Below the pieces are notes generated by a model. It ran no database searches and had not been told where the DNA came from. It saw nothing but the letters and a program-made list of their open reading frames with translations. This document shows, piece after piece, positions 27,213 through 35,304 of a stretch of DNA of 64,000 bases (position 1 is the first letter of the stretch; every line of letters starts with the position of its first letter). The translations under genes and the position numbers were made by a program. This DNA comes from Flavobacterium sp. 5 (GTDB lineage Bacteria; Bacteroidota; Bacteroidia; Flavobacteriales; Flavobacteriaceae), in contig NZ_PHUE01000001.1 in the NCBI RefSeq assembly GCF_002813295.1, positions 2,790,001-2,854,000 of the forward strand. The letters run 5' to 3'.

Positions 27213-28448
27213 ATGGATTTACTAGTACAAACTTCCCAATACGATTTACAAGACCAAATTGCAATAACAGGTTCCAAAAGTGAGACAAACAGACTTTTGT
27301 TACTAAAGGCATTGTTTCCCAATATTACTTTAGCTAATACATCCAATTCAGATGATAGTGAGGTAATGCAGAAAGCATTGGCTGGCAATGATGAAATTGT
27401 AGATATTCATCATGCAGGAACGGCAATGCGTTTCTTAACGGCTTATTTTGCTGTGAATGAAGGGCGTGAAGTGGTTTTGACAGGATCTCAAAGAATGACA
27501 GAACGACCAATCAAGGTTTTGGTAGAAGCTTTAGTGCAATTAGGAGCAAAAATTACTTATGAAAAGGAAGAAGGGTATCCACCTATTCGAATCAAAGGAC
27601 AAAAAATCACCGCTCACAAAGTTAGCATTCCCGCTAATGTGAGTAGTCAATACATATCGGCATTGCTTTTGGTAGCGCCAAAATTAGAGAACGGAATTGA
27701 ACTGACATTAGTTGGTGAAATCACTTCTGTTCCCTATATCAAAATGACTTTGGCTTTGCTAAATGATTTAAACATAGAAACTAGTTTTGTTGGAAACGTA
27801 ATAACAGTAAAACCTAAGAAAGAAGTAGAAACCAAAGTAATGACTGTTGAGTCTGATTGGAGTTCGGCTTCGTACTTTTTTAGTTTAGTTGCTTTGGCAA
27901 AAACAGCTTCGGTTTCTTTAACTAGCTACAAAGAAACAAGTCTGCAAGGAGATTCTGCTTTGGTCGAAATCTATAAACACATGGGCGTTTCTTCACAGTT
28001 TGAAGGAAACAAAATTACATTGACCAAACAAGAAGGTTTCGATTATAAAGACATCACTTTCGATTTGAATAATACACCAGATATTGCACAAACTATTGTA
28101 GTTACTTGTTTAGGATTAGGGATTGGTTGTCACTTAACAGGTTTACATACTTTAAAAATTAAAGAAACAGATAGATTAGAAGCACTTCGAATCGAGTTGA
28201 CTAAATTGGGAGCTGATATTTCAGTAACCAATGACAGCTTGACATTAATAGCTACAAATGATATTAAAGAAGAGATAAGAATTGATACTTATAACGACCA
28301 CAGAATGGCAATGGCATTTGCTCCATTAGCATTAAAAGTGCCAATTGTTATCAATAATGCTGATGTAGTGTCAAAATCATACCCTGATTTTTGGGATGAT
28401 TTAAAAAAATTAGGTTTTTTAATTGTTCAAAAATGGTCGTTTACCTAG
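27213..28448 (+). CDS. aroA: 3-phosphoshikimate 1-carboxyvinyltransferase (EPSP synthase)
   Basis: Joins PEP to shikimate-3-phosphate, the penultimate step to chorismate, so it feeds the pheA-tyrA operon at 972-5271. From ATG 27213 the protein is 411 aa, slightly short for the family (about 420-430). Motifs include GSKSETNRLLL (substrate site), HHAGTAMRFLTAYF and TGSQRMTERPI (PEP/glyphosate site region, with GTAMR where many enzymes have GTxxR), and DHRMAMAFAPLA near the end. Start chosen from the promoter position. Confidence 0.93.
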   Translation: MDLLVQTSQYDLQDQIAITGSKSETNRLLLLKALFPNITLANTSNSDDSEVMQKALAGNDEIVDIHHAGTAMRFLTAYFAVNEGREVVLTGSQRMTERPIKVLVEALVQLGAKITYEKEEGYPPIRIKGQKITAHKVSIPANVSSQYISALLLVAPKLENGIELTLVGEITSVPYIKMTLALLNDLNIETSFVGNVITVKPKKEVETKVMTVESDWSSASYFFSLVALAKTASVSLTSYKETSLQGDSALVEIYKHMGVSSQFEGNKITLTKQEGFDYKDITFDLNNTPDIAQTIVVTCLGLGIGCHLTGLHTLKIKETDRLEALRIELTKLGADISVTNDSLTLIATNDIKEEIRIDTYNDHRMAMAFAPLALKVPIVINNADVVSKSYPDFWDDLKKLGFLIVQKWSFT

Positions 28449-28480
28449 GCTATTGTTCGGTTTGTTGTTAATTCATTTTT

Positions 28481-28551
28481 GTTAAGTGTTTAGGTGGGGA
28501 AAAATAAACACCTAAACACTTGACAACGCCTATCTCACAATCGTATATTTG
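28481..28551 (+). promoter_or_regulatory. Inverted repeat and promoter upstream of queA
   Basis: A 16-bp near-perfect inverted repeat (28481-28496 with 28509-28524) probably ends aroA transcription. A -7 box TATATTTG follows at 28544-28551, with CTTG at 28519-28522 as a weak upstream element. The leader to the queA ATG is about 65 bases and contains TTAAACTTT microrepeats. Confidence 0.55.
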
Positions 28552-28623
28552 CAACCGAAAGAATTTTAAGTACAGTTTAAACAACTCGAGACTTAAAACT
28601 TTAAACTTTTAAACAAATAGCAA

Positions 28624-29673
28624 ATGAAATTATCACACTTTCAATTCAATTTACCAAAAGAACTTCTTGCAGAATACCCAGCCGAAAATAGAGATGAGTC
28701 TCGTTTGATGGTTGTTGATCGTAAGAATCAAACCATAACACACAAAATGTTTAAAGATGTTATCGATTATTTTGATGATGGTGATGTCTTAATTCTAAAT
28801 AATACCAAAGTTTTTCCAGCACGTTTATACGGGAATAAAGAAAAAACTGGTGCAAGAATTGAAGTGTTTTTATTGAGAGAACTAAATGCAGAACAAAGAC
28901 TTTGGGATGTATTAGTAGATCCAGCTCGTAAAATCAGAATTGGAAATAAATTATACTTCGGTGATGATGACTCATTAGTTGCTGAGGTAATTGATAATAC
29001 TACTTCTCGTGGAAGAACTTTACGTTTTCTTTACGATGGTTCTTACGAAGAATTCAGAAATAAATTGACTGAACTTGGAGAAACTCCAATCCCAAAATAC
29101 ATTAACCGTGAGGTAACTCCAGAAGATGCAGAGCGTTACCAAACTATTTATGCTAAAGAAGAAGGAGCTGTTGCAGCACCAACTGCAGGTTTACACTTTT
29201 CTAAACACTTATTAAAAAGATTAGAAATTAAAGGAATTAAATTTGCTGAAGTTACACTTCACGTTGGTCTTGGAACTTTTAATCCTGTTGAGGTTGAAGA
29301 TTTATCTAAGCACAAAATGGATTCTGAGGAATTAAAAATCACTCAGGAAGCTTGTGATATTGTGAATACTGCAAAGGCTGCTAAGAAAAGAATTTGTACC
29401 GTAGGAACAACTTCTATGCGTGCTGTAGAAAGTTCAGTTTCTTCACAAAACACACTTAACCCTTATGATGGTTGGACAAACAAATTCGTTTTTCCTCCTC
29501 ATGATTTTAGTATTCCAACATGTATGATTACTAATTTTCATACACCAAAATCTACTTTGTTAATGATGGTTTCTGCTTTTTGTGGACATGATTTAATGAA
29601 AAGAGCTTACGAAGAAGCAATCAAAGAAGAATACAAATTCTATTCTTACGGAGATGCTATGTTGATTATCTAA
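28624..29673 (+). CDS. queA: S-adenosylmethionine:tRNA ribosyltransferase-isomerase
   Basis: Makes epoxyqueuosine in tRNA from 7-aminomethyl-7-deazaguanine by transferring and isomerising the ribose of SAM. The 349-aa protein has the family's start ([24 protein letters not shown]), [26 protein letters not shown] and the [17 protein letters not shown] end motif. queE (49129) is elsewhere in the window, so queuosine synthesis genes are scattered. Followed by a strong terminator. Confidence 0.96.
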   Translation: MKLSHFQFNLPKELLAEYPAENRDESRLMVVDRKNQTITHKMFKDVIDYFDDGDVLILNNTKVFPARLYGNKEKTGARIEVFLLRELNAEQRLWDVLVDPARKIRIGNKLYFGDDDSLVAEVIDNTTSRGRTLRFLYDGSYEEFRNKLTELGETPIPKYINREVTPEDAERYQTIYAKEEGAVAAPTAGLHFSKHLLKRLEIKGIKFAEVTLHVGLGTFNPVEVEDLSKHKMDSEELKITQEACDIVNTAKAAKKRICTVGTTSMRAVESSVSSQNTLNPYDGWTNKFVFPPHDFSIPTCMITNFHTPKSTLLMMVSAFCGHDLMKRAYEEAIKEEYKFYSYGDAMLII

Positions 29674-29696
29674 TCATTTAGATTTACATAAAATTA

Positions 29697-29724
29697 AAAA
29701 CTCGTCAGCAATGACGAGTTTTTT
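29697..29724 (+). terminator. Intrinsic terminator of queA
   Basis: Stem AAAAACTCGTCA / TGACGAGTTTTT with loop GCAA and a run of nine T. Confidence 0.9.
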
Positions 29725-29879
29725 TTTGTTTTCAAACGTTATACATTTACTTTATTATTATTGACAGACTTCTAATTTTCTAAAATGGGTTTCCACAATC
29801 CACTTCACATACTATTTGTCATATCGACTCGTCTTTTGGAATGAGAGAGATATCTTCACAAGTAACTTGATAATCTAAA

Positions 29880-29935
29880 TCAAAATAACTTCATTTATAT
29901 AACCAAATCTCGTGTAACGGCTTTTTTAGCTACCT
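29880..29935 (-). repeat. Decayed attC-like site at the array end
   Basis: On the minus strand GCCGTTACACGAGATTTGG follows the stop of the next gene, matching GCCGTTACAAGAGATTTGGG of the full sites. The matching second arm is not recognisable in 29760-29880, so only one half survives. Confidence 0.4.
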
Positions 29936-30322
29936 TTACTTTATTTTTGTTATTTCACAATCAGTAATAAAATCAGAAAAATTTGAGCTAAGTCTCAAAA
30001 ACACTTTAGATCCTTCGATTTTTAAAATTTCAGCTTTCATTATATCAGTTGTTTTACTATCAGGACGAGTTTCTCCTTTAATAACTTTTTTATTTCGAAG
30101 CTCATAATGACAATCATCGATCCATACAACATCGTATGAAGCCTGAAACCCCATAGACTCATTTGTTTCAATTTGAGAATTTTCAGTTCGTTCGATCTTC
30201 AAAATTCCATAGTCTTCTGAATCTAATTCAAAAGTGCCAATGTGTCCCGCATTACATTTTGAAATTTGTGCATTTATATTCAGGCTTAAAATAAAAGCGA
30301 TAATAGTAAAAGTTCTAATCAT
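29936..30322 (-). CDS. Small secreted protein of unknown function (cassette gene)
   Basis: A 128-aa protein with a signal peptide ending NINAQ (residues 1-18). The mature part is beta-rich with four cysteines and the stretch YDVVWIDDCHYELRNKKV, a pattern seen in small periplasmic proteins of Bacteroidota. I recognise no enzyme motif. It is the last cassette in the array, just before the decayed site. Confidence 0.65.
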   Translation of the reverse strand: MIRTFTIIAFILSLNINAQISKCNAGHIGTFELDSEDYGILKIERTENSQIETNESMGFQASYDVVWIDDCHYELRNKKVIKGETRPDSKTTDIMKAEILKIEGSKVFLRLSSNFSDFITDCEITKIK

Positions 30323-30367
30323 AGTATCTTTTAGGTTAGTTTTCTCATTTAGTTAGATAATGGCAGC

Positions 30368-30500
30368 TAGCGTCCTGATGTTACATCATGTTTGGGATTA
30401 AAGATGCGAGATTTTTCCATTAAACACAAATTTTCCAAATACAAAACCAACTTTAAATTAATCCAAGTGCCCAAATCTCTTGTAACGGCTCCTATGTGAC
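30368..30500 (-). repeat. attC-like site 1
   Basis: Shares about 110 bases with the sites at 33220 and 33737, including TTTGGG...AAAGATGCGAG and CCCAAATCTCTTGTAACGGCT. The arm on the low-coordinate side has changed (ACATCATG instead of ACAAGAGG), so the stem is weaker and the AAC/GTT ends are lost; probably inactive. It separates the cassette genes at 29936 and 30508. Confidence 0.55.
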
Positions 30501-30507
30501 GTAAATT

Positions 30508-31134
30508 TTATTCATTTGCTTCTTTTCCTTTTTTATAAACGCCTAAACTCTGTGTTTTTATAAATCCATCTTTTGTGATTTTTATATCTATTAATTCTTT
30601 ACTTGGTGGATATTCGTGATATTTCATTAGACGAAGTTGATATCCATTTTCAATTAGTTTATATACGCTTGCTTTCAATTCATTGTCTAATTGATAACCA
30701 TAAGTATGGGCTAAAAGTAAAGCTTCTTCTAAGTTGTCAATTTCTCCAATAAAATTTCTAAAGTCGTCTTCAGTTCTTATATATTTCACTTTTTGGTTTT
30801 CAATTGTAACAACATAATTACACCTATAACTTGGATGTCCACCTTCAAATATTCCATATGGTTTAAACTTCTCGCTTATATTTTTCTTTAGTAGAGTATC
30901 TCCGCCTTCTTTTAGAATTGTTCTGCTTATTTTTCCTTCTCCATATCTTTCATAGTATGTTGAATAAGCCCAATATTGATATTTACTATTTGGCATAATT
31001 TTCTTTCCAATACTATCTAAATAATTATATTCTAAACTATAATTTATTTTTTGAAATTTAGTATTGAGAAACTCTGTTTCCTTTTTTTCAGAACAAGAAA
31101 CTAATAAAACTAAAAATATAAATATTATCTTCAT
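30508..31134 (-). CDS. Putative lipoprotein of unknown function (cassette gene)
   Basis: A 208-aa protein with a lipoprotein signal (FLVLLVSC, Cys14), so anchored in a membrane after export. The mature part has repeated WAYSTYYERYGEGKI, GHPSYRCNYVVTIENQKVKYI and an acidic helix DDFRNFIGEIDNLEEALLLA. No family recognised. Flanked by attC-like sites on both sides. Confidence 0.65.
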   Translation of the reverse strand: MKIIFIFLVLLVSCSEKKETEFLNTKFQKINYSLEYNYLDSIGKKIMPNSKYQYWAYSTYYERYGEGKISRTILKEGGDTLLKKNISEKFKPYGIFEGGHPSYRCNYVVTIENQKVKYIRTEDDFRNFIGEIDNLEEALLLAHTYGYQLDNELKASVYKLIENGYQLRLMKYHEYPPSKELIDIKITKDGFIKTQSLGVYKKGKEANE

Positions 31135-31159
31135 TTTCCGGTTTTTGGGTTTTATGTCT

Positions 31160-31284
31160 CACAACGTCAGTCTGTGAATAAACTCAAAATGAGCCTCTGA
31201 GAATCGGCTGTATGAAATTTTTCTCCGACAGGTATCCGAATAGTTTCTCTTTTTGACTTAGTTTTTTCACAGCCTGACGTCCCG
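31160..31284 (-). repeat. attC-like site 2
   Basis: Arms ACGTCAG (31164-31170) and CTGTGAA (31172-31178) pair exactly with TTCACAG (31266-31272) and CTGACGT (31274-31280), with one unpaired base between blocks on each side. The sequence is unlike site 1 but the layout (two paired blocks separated by a small mismatch, then a long variable centre) is the same. Together with site 3 it leaves almost no room for a cassette between them. Confidence 0.55.
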
Positions 31285-31405
31285 CTGCTTCACGTCAGTT
31301 GCGGACTTTGGAACTAAGTATTTTCTGCTAAGATAAATTTTATTATGAAATGAAAAGTTCCGGCTAAGAAAAACTCCGCAATTGCGTGAAACGGCTCTTG
31401 TGCGA
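31284..31405 (-). repeat. attC-like site 3
   Basis: TTCACG (31289-31294) pairs with CGTGAA (31385-31390), TTGCGGA (31299-31305) with TCCGCAA (31375-31381), and GGAACT (31310-31315) with AGTTCC (31356-31361). The gaps between blocks differ in length on the two strands, giving extrahelical bases as in attC sites. It lies directly after the stop of the histidine kinase gene. Confidence 0.55.
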
Positions 31406-31409
31406 TGTG

Positions 31410-32462
31410 CTAAACAATTCTTGTTGAATCGAGGATAATTCTAATTCTGTTGTGTTCATAAACGTGACCATCTCTTTCGAATGATGAATTTGAACTTCTT
31501 GGATAAACTTCCAACTTGGCATTATTTAATCTCAGTGTTTTTAAAACTCTATGCATCCCGATTCCTTTACCTTTATCTGTTAACTTTATTGCATTCACAG
31601 ATCGGTAATTTTTAGTTGTCAATTTAGTAACTTCTTCTTCTTCAATTCTTACTGAAATCATATCAAACACCACAATAAAATCGTTTAAACCTTCTTCCAC
31701 AAGAAAAATTTTAAAAGTTGAACCTCCCAAACAATATTTTACTGCATTTTCAAATATGTAATAAAGTGAGACAAAAAAAATGTCATAATCTAAAAATAGC
31801 CTTTTTGGGTTGGAATCTAATGTTACTGTTATCCCTTTCTTTTCAAAGTCATCTATAAAGATTTGCAGAATCGATAAAACAATTTCACGAATAGAATAAT
31901 CCGATTTTTGAACAATTGGATTTTTCATCACTGTTTTTTCGAAAACTGAAAATTCTATTTTCATCGCGTAATTACTTTTGATAAGTTTTAAAAGTGTGTT
32001 CGCTGTAATTCGAGGTTGCTTAACGATAATCTCTTTTAGTATTTCATGCTGAGTATTTAAATTTTCAGCAAGTGTCTGTTGAGGAACTAATGAAAAAATA
32101 TCTTGTATGTTGTAGGTATTTATTGAGGTCAGATTGTGTAATAATCCCTGAACATATTCATTTTGGTTTAAAGAAAATGTATTTTTAAAAGTTACCATTG
32201 TGTTCATGGAATGTTCGCTTATTTCTAAGAGATCACGAAATAATTTTGAACTTGCTACATATCGCTCTTCGTAGGTAAATATGTAAAGAATTCCTAAAGC
32301 GTTTTTTCTACTCCCGTATCTAATTTTCTTCGACTTGCCATGAATTTCAATTGTTATGATGCCTGAATCATCAATATTAACTAAGTTCAATACATCATCA
32401 GGGAAATTTGACGCTAATACATCCTTGGTTTCATAATCGATAATATGCTGAAAAATGTCCAT
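31410..32462 (-). CDS. Cytosolic histidine kinase-like protein (cassette gene)
   Basis: A 350-aa protein without membrane helices. After an N-terminal region of about 90 residues there is a possible phospho-acceptor helix with His109 in LLHNLTSIN, and then a GHKL ATPase domain: N box FENAVKY (Asn239) and G box DKGKGIGM (about 297-303). The first glycine box is weak. It begins within the stop codon of the receiver protein gene (TAATG), so the two are made together. Probably it phosphorylates that receiver. Sensing input and output unknown. Confidence 0.7.
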   Translation of the reverse strand: MDIFQHIIDYETKDVLASNFPDDVLNLVNIDDSGIITIEIHGKSKKIRYGSRKNALGILYIFTYEERYVASSKLFRDLLEISEHSMNTMVTFKNTFSLNQNEYVQGLLHNLTSINTYNIQDIFSLVPQQTLAENLNTQHEILKEIIVKQPRITANTLLKLIKSNYAMKIEFSVFEKTVMKNPIVQKSDYSIREIVLSILQIFIDDFEKKGITVTLDSNPKRLFLDYDIFFVSLYYIFENAVKYCLGGSTFKIFLVEEGLNDFIVVFDMISVRIEEEEVTKLTTKNYRSVNAIKLTDKGKGIGMHRVLKTLRLNNAKLEVYPRSSNSSFERDGHVYEHNRIRIILDSTRIV

Positions 32463-33124
32463 TACTTTTCTAATGAAAATTTTTCAACCAAACTTATGAA
32501 CTGTAAAGGCAAAGCATTCTTCTCTAATTTAAAATCACAGATATCCCAAGCGCTATGAAAAGCGTTAAAGTTTTTATTTGCTGAATAAATGACAACCTTT
32601 TTATTAGAATATTTTTGTTTTAACATAAGTGCCAAATCTAGTCCTTCAAACTCACAATTCATTAATTTTCCTACACCGTTGATGTCAATAAAAAATAAAT
32701 CCGCATCTTTAACAGCTTGAATATCTAAATTTTTAATATCCGTAACCGATGAAGTGTTTTTCCAACCGCTATCTTTCAAAATTTTTACAATATTAAAGTT
32801 TTTATCGTCGTCTATAAACAATATGGTAAACTTTGACTTTTGAGCATCAACTTTGAATTCACGATCTTTGTGATTGTCGTTAACGGATGTATTTTCAATA
32901 AATTTTGAACTGCCTTCAGTGAAATTAACGGTTAGAGAATTAACTGGATTTATTTGTGGACTTATTTGAGGGCTTATGTGCGCCTCGATGCTTTTTTGTG
33001 GTTGAAGTTCAGATGGCTTATTCTTTTTTCGATAATTTTTTATAGCAAAGATTAGCGCGGTTGCTGAAATGGCGATTCCTGTAACATAATACCAGTTAAC
33101 CACCCAAAAATTTGTTGTGTCCAA
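32462..33124 (-). CDS. Membrane-anchored response-regulator receiver protein (cassette gene)
   Basis: A 220-aa protein with one transmembrane helix (about residues 11-29), a low-complexity linker (SPQISPQINP) and a C-terminal receiver domain (about 98-215). The receiver has the acidic pocket DDD (105-107), the likely phospho-acceptor Asp147 in FFIDING, Ser181 and a late lysine (K199 or K202). There is no DNA-binding domain, so any signal is passed at the membrane. Overlaps the kinase start by one base. First gene of its cassette. Confidence 0.7.
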   Translation of the reverse strand: MDTTNFWVVNWYYVTGIAISATALIFAIKNYRKKNKPSELQPQKSIEAHISPQISPQINPVNSLTVNFTEGSSKFIENTSVNDNHKDREFKVDAQKSKFTILFIDDDKNFNIVKILKDSGWKNTSSVTDIKNLDIQAVKDADLFFIDINGVGKLMNCEFEGLDLALMLKQKYSNKKVVIYSANKNFNAFHSAWDICDFKLEKNALPLQFISLVEKFSLEK

Positions 33125-33219
33125 AGTTTAAAAGTTAAAATTTTATGCAATATAGTTGTTATTATACAATATAGTTGTCCGAATAGCGATTTTTATACAC
33201 AAACTGCTAAGCATATCGC

Positions 33220-33348
33220 ACAACGTCCTGGCGCTACAAGAGGTTTGGGGTTAAAGATGCGAGATTTTTCCATTATGCACAAATTTTCCAAATACAAAAC
33301 CATTTTTAAATTCAGCCAAATGCCCAAATCTCTTGTAACGGCTGTTAT
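33220..33348 (-). repeat. attC-like site 4
   Basis: ACAAGAGGTTTGGG pairs with CCCAAATCTCTTGT (13 of 14 plus a G-T wobble), flanked by AACGTCCTGGCG on one side and AACGGCTGTTATA on the other, giving AAC/GTT ends. Nearly identical to the site at 33737 over its length. Lies upstream of the receiver-kinase cassette. Confidence 0.65.
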
Positions 33349-33736
33349 ATGCCGGTTCTTTTTGTCGAAATTATGATTTTAACCGTAAACTTTTCACGCT
33401 TCTGTTGGCAAATTCCAATTTTCACGCTTCTATTTTTGGTTAGCAATTTTCAACGTTTTTATTTTTAAAATTCTTTTTTCTGTTTATATATTCTGCGCCA
33501 ACTTTTCAAGTTTCAATTAGCAATTCCGACTTTCACGTTTCTGCTTTTCACATTCCAATTTTCAGTTTTCAATTGTCAAAAATCCAACTTTCACGTTTCT
33601 GCTTTTCACGCTTTCAATTTTCAAATTTCGTTTGACAGATTCCAACTTTTACGTTTCTGCTTTTCAAATTTTCGGCGTAAACAAATGATTATTTTTAAAT
33701 TATTTTTACCTGCGTAATTTCGGCAGAACTGGCATA
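33349..33736 (-). other. Non-coding cassette with internal repeats
   Basis: About 390 bases between two attC-like sites with no plausible gene. It is bounded by inverted ends TGTCGAAATTA (33363-33373) and TAATTTCGGCA (33715-33725). Inside are about three to five degenerate copies of a unit of about 60 bases containing TTTCACGTTTCTGCTTTTCA. It may encode a structured RNA or be a dead cassette. Confidence 0.5.
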
Positions 33737-33863
33737 TAACGTCCTGGCGCTACAAGAGGTTTGGGATTAAAGATGCGTATTTTTTCCATTATGCACAAAT
33801 TTTCCAAGTACAAAACCATTTTTAAATTCAGCCAAATGCCCAAATCTCTTGTAACGGCTGTTA
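33737..33863 (-). repeat. attC-like site 5
   Basis: Best preserved site: TAAC (33737-33740) and GTTA (33860-33863) at the ends, and the inner stem ACAAGAGGTTTGGG (33752-33765) with CCCAAATCTCTTGT (33839-33852). The spacers between outer and inner blocks are of unequal length (about 11 and 7 bases), as in attC sites. Confidence 0.65.
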
Positions 33864-33981
33864 CTGGATGGTTGTTTTTTGCCGAAATTATGAATTTAAC
33901 CGCAAACTTTTTAAGTTTCTGTTGGCACATTCCAGCTTTCACATTTCAATTTTCAAATTGTTTTTATCTGCGTAATTTCGG
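33864..33981 (-). other. Short non-coding cassette
   Basis: About 118 bases, with perfect inverted ends TGCCGAAATTA (33880-33890) and TAATTTCGGCA (33973-33983). Both flanks match the larger non-coding cassette at 33349-33736, so it looks like the same cassette with its internal repeats deleted, or the ancestral form before they expanded. Confidence 0.5.
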
Positions 33982-34075
33982 CATAACGTTCCGCTACTAC
34001 AGCAGGTTTGGGACTAAATCAAGCCCATTCTTCGGATTTACCAACTCATCCAAATCCGTTGAACTAGCTGTTGTG
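33982..34075 (-). repeat. attC-like site 6
   Basis: Ends TAAC (33984-33987) and GTTG (34070-34073). Inner arms CAGGTTTGG and CCAAATCC pair imperfectly and outer parts CTACTACAGC / GAACTAGCTG partly pair. Shorter (about 95 bases) and different in sequence from sites 4 and 5, but of the same plan. It lies after the stop of the barrel protein gene. Confidence 0.55.
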
Positions 34076-34091
34076 TGCTGGTTTTATATAT

Positions 34092-34778
34092 TTAAAATCT
34101 GTATCCCACTCTAAATCCAAATCCAAAATTAATCATATTTCCTGAACTACTTTCTAAATCTTTGCCAACTAGTATTGGTACTCCATCATTTAAATCAGTT
34201 GAATGTTTATTTTCATCATATTGCATATTGGTATTGATTACTTTTTTATTCATATAACCAAGTACTATAAATGGCTCCAAAAGAACTTTCTTTGTAATTG
34301 AAATTTGGTTTCCGAAAGTTAAATTAATTCCTTTAGCTCTTTTCTTTACTCCAAAATCATCTTCATACGTGTTATTATTTGTTGGGTCACTCGAAACATA
34401 AGTTAATGTGTTCGTTGTTTGGTTTTCTCTGTAAAACAATTGAAGTCCAACGTATAATTCACTTCTATTAGATTTAACTCTCGAGGCAAGGAGTTTTTGG
34501 AGATAAATTCTTCCTTCAATATTGGTTTTAAAACCTTTTTGCTTTAAAAATATTGTATCAGCCGATGTAGAGTTATCGTAAATTTGATAACCAGCTTCAA
34601 TATTCAAACTTAAATATGAGTTTAATTTTCTTTCAGCTGATAATTGTAAAGTTGGAAATGAAAAATTATCAACTAATTGTAAAGTGTTAATTTTTATAGC
34701 CCAATTGTTTTTTTTTAATTCTTGTGAATAAATACAAGTTGAAAACATCAAAATTAAAATTACTATCTTACTTTTCAT
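34092..34778 (-). CDS. Outer-membrane beta-barrel protein (cassette gene)
   Basis: A 228-aa protein with a signal peptide (residues 1-19, ending CIYSQ) and alternating hydrophobic strands. It ends in GFRVGYRF, with the C-terminal aromatic residue typical of outer-membrane barrels. Strands such as SYLSLNIEAGYQIY, ELYVGLQLFYRE and LLEPFIVLGYMNKK support an 8-10 strand barrel. Function unknown. First (outermost) gene of the array. Confidence 0.75.
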   Translation of the reverse strand: MKSKIVILILMFSTCIYSQELKKNNWAIKINTLQLVDNFSFPTLQLSAERKLNSYLSLNIEAGYQIYDNSTSADTIFLKQKGFKTNIEGRIYLQKLLASRVKSNRSELYVGLQLFYRENQTTNTLTYVSSDPTNNNTYEDDFGVKKRAKGINLTFGNQISITKKVLLEPFIVLGYMNKKVINTNMQYDENKHSTDLNDGVPILVGKDLESSSGNMINFGFGFRVGYRF

Positions 34779-34855
34779 TTCTAAAATTTATCTTTTTTTA
34801 CAGCAAATATTCTTGATTCTGCGACAACTATCCAGTAACTATTATATAGGCGAAA

Positions 34856-34912
34856 TAAAACTTCGTATATAAACCCATTTTTGGTTAGATTGACGAAGTT
34901 TTACTTTTTTTT
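34856..34912 (+). terminator. Terminator-like hairpin
   Basis: TAAAACTTCGT (34856-34866) pairs perfectly with ACGAAGTTTTA (34893-34903) around a 26-base loop, followed by a run of eight T. There is no plus-strand gene directly upstream, so its role is unclear; it marks the edge of the cassette array. Confidence 0.5.
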
Positions 34913-35033
34913 ATTCCTCCTTTCAAATATAGAAATTAAAAATTACAAACCGCTACCCCTATTTTAGGCTTATTGCAGCTGTTTTAGTATTCCGGCCAGT
35001 AAAATAGGAGTTTTAATGAAAAAAAATGCCGTC

Positions 35034-35214
35034 AAACATACTTCCGTCTCCATCAAGTATGCTTCCGTGTCCATCAAAGACATTTCCGTCTTCGTCAAGT
35101 ATGCTTCCGTCCTTATCAAACATCCTTCCGTGTTCATCAATGACACTTCCGTCTTCGTCAAGCGTGCTTCCGTGTTCGTCAAAGATACTTCCTCCTTCAT
35201 CAAACATCCTTCGG
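35034..35214. repeat. 21-bp tandem repeat (minisatellite)
   Basis: Between 8 and 9 copies of a 21-base unit with core CTTCCGTNNNNNTCAA repeat from 35041 with exact 21-base spacing (35041, 35062, 35083, 35104, 35125, 35146, 35167, 35188). Since 21 is a multiple of three, four frames stay open and encode heptad repeats, for example LDEDGSV on the minus strand or ASVFVKD on the plus strand. No start or signal favours any of them, so I treat it as non-coding. The rest of 34779-35304 shows only a possible -7 box TATATTTG at 35270-35277. Confidence 0.8.
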
Positions 35215-35304
35215 ATAGCTAGAAAGATATTACTAACTATTTTAAATAGTGTTTATGTAGTATTTTTAATATATTTGTAAGTATTGGCTTTAAAAACATT
35301 AGTT

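Larger units (their letters stand above)
29760..34790 (-). mobile_element. Integron-cassette-like array without an integrase (CALIN-like)
   Basis: Five reading frames, all on the minus strand, and two non-coding stretches are separated by inverted-repeat sites at 30368, 31160, 31284, 33220, 33737 and 33982, with a decayed one near 29900. Three sites share sequence over about 120 bases; three others share only layout (paired outer blocks, a short mismatch, paired inner blocks, and AAC/GTT-type ends). That is how attC recombination sites vary in integrons. The genes encode unrelated accessory proteins of the kind found in cassettes. No tyrosine recombinase is in the window, so this is inferred from site structure and gene order only. 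Confidence 0.6.

Noticed and set aside
29760..34790. Defence island interpretation of the cassette region
   Set aside because: No nuclease, toxin or known defence domain is visible in these genes; the kinase-receiver pair alone is not enough.
35013..35280. Small proteins encoded by the 21-bp repeat in four frames
   Set aside because: No frame has a promoter or signal that favours it; the open frames follow from the period being a multiple of three.
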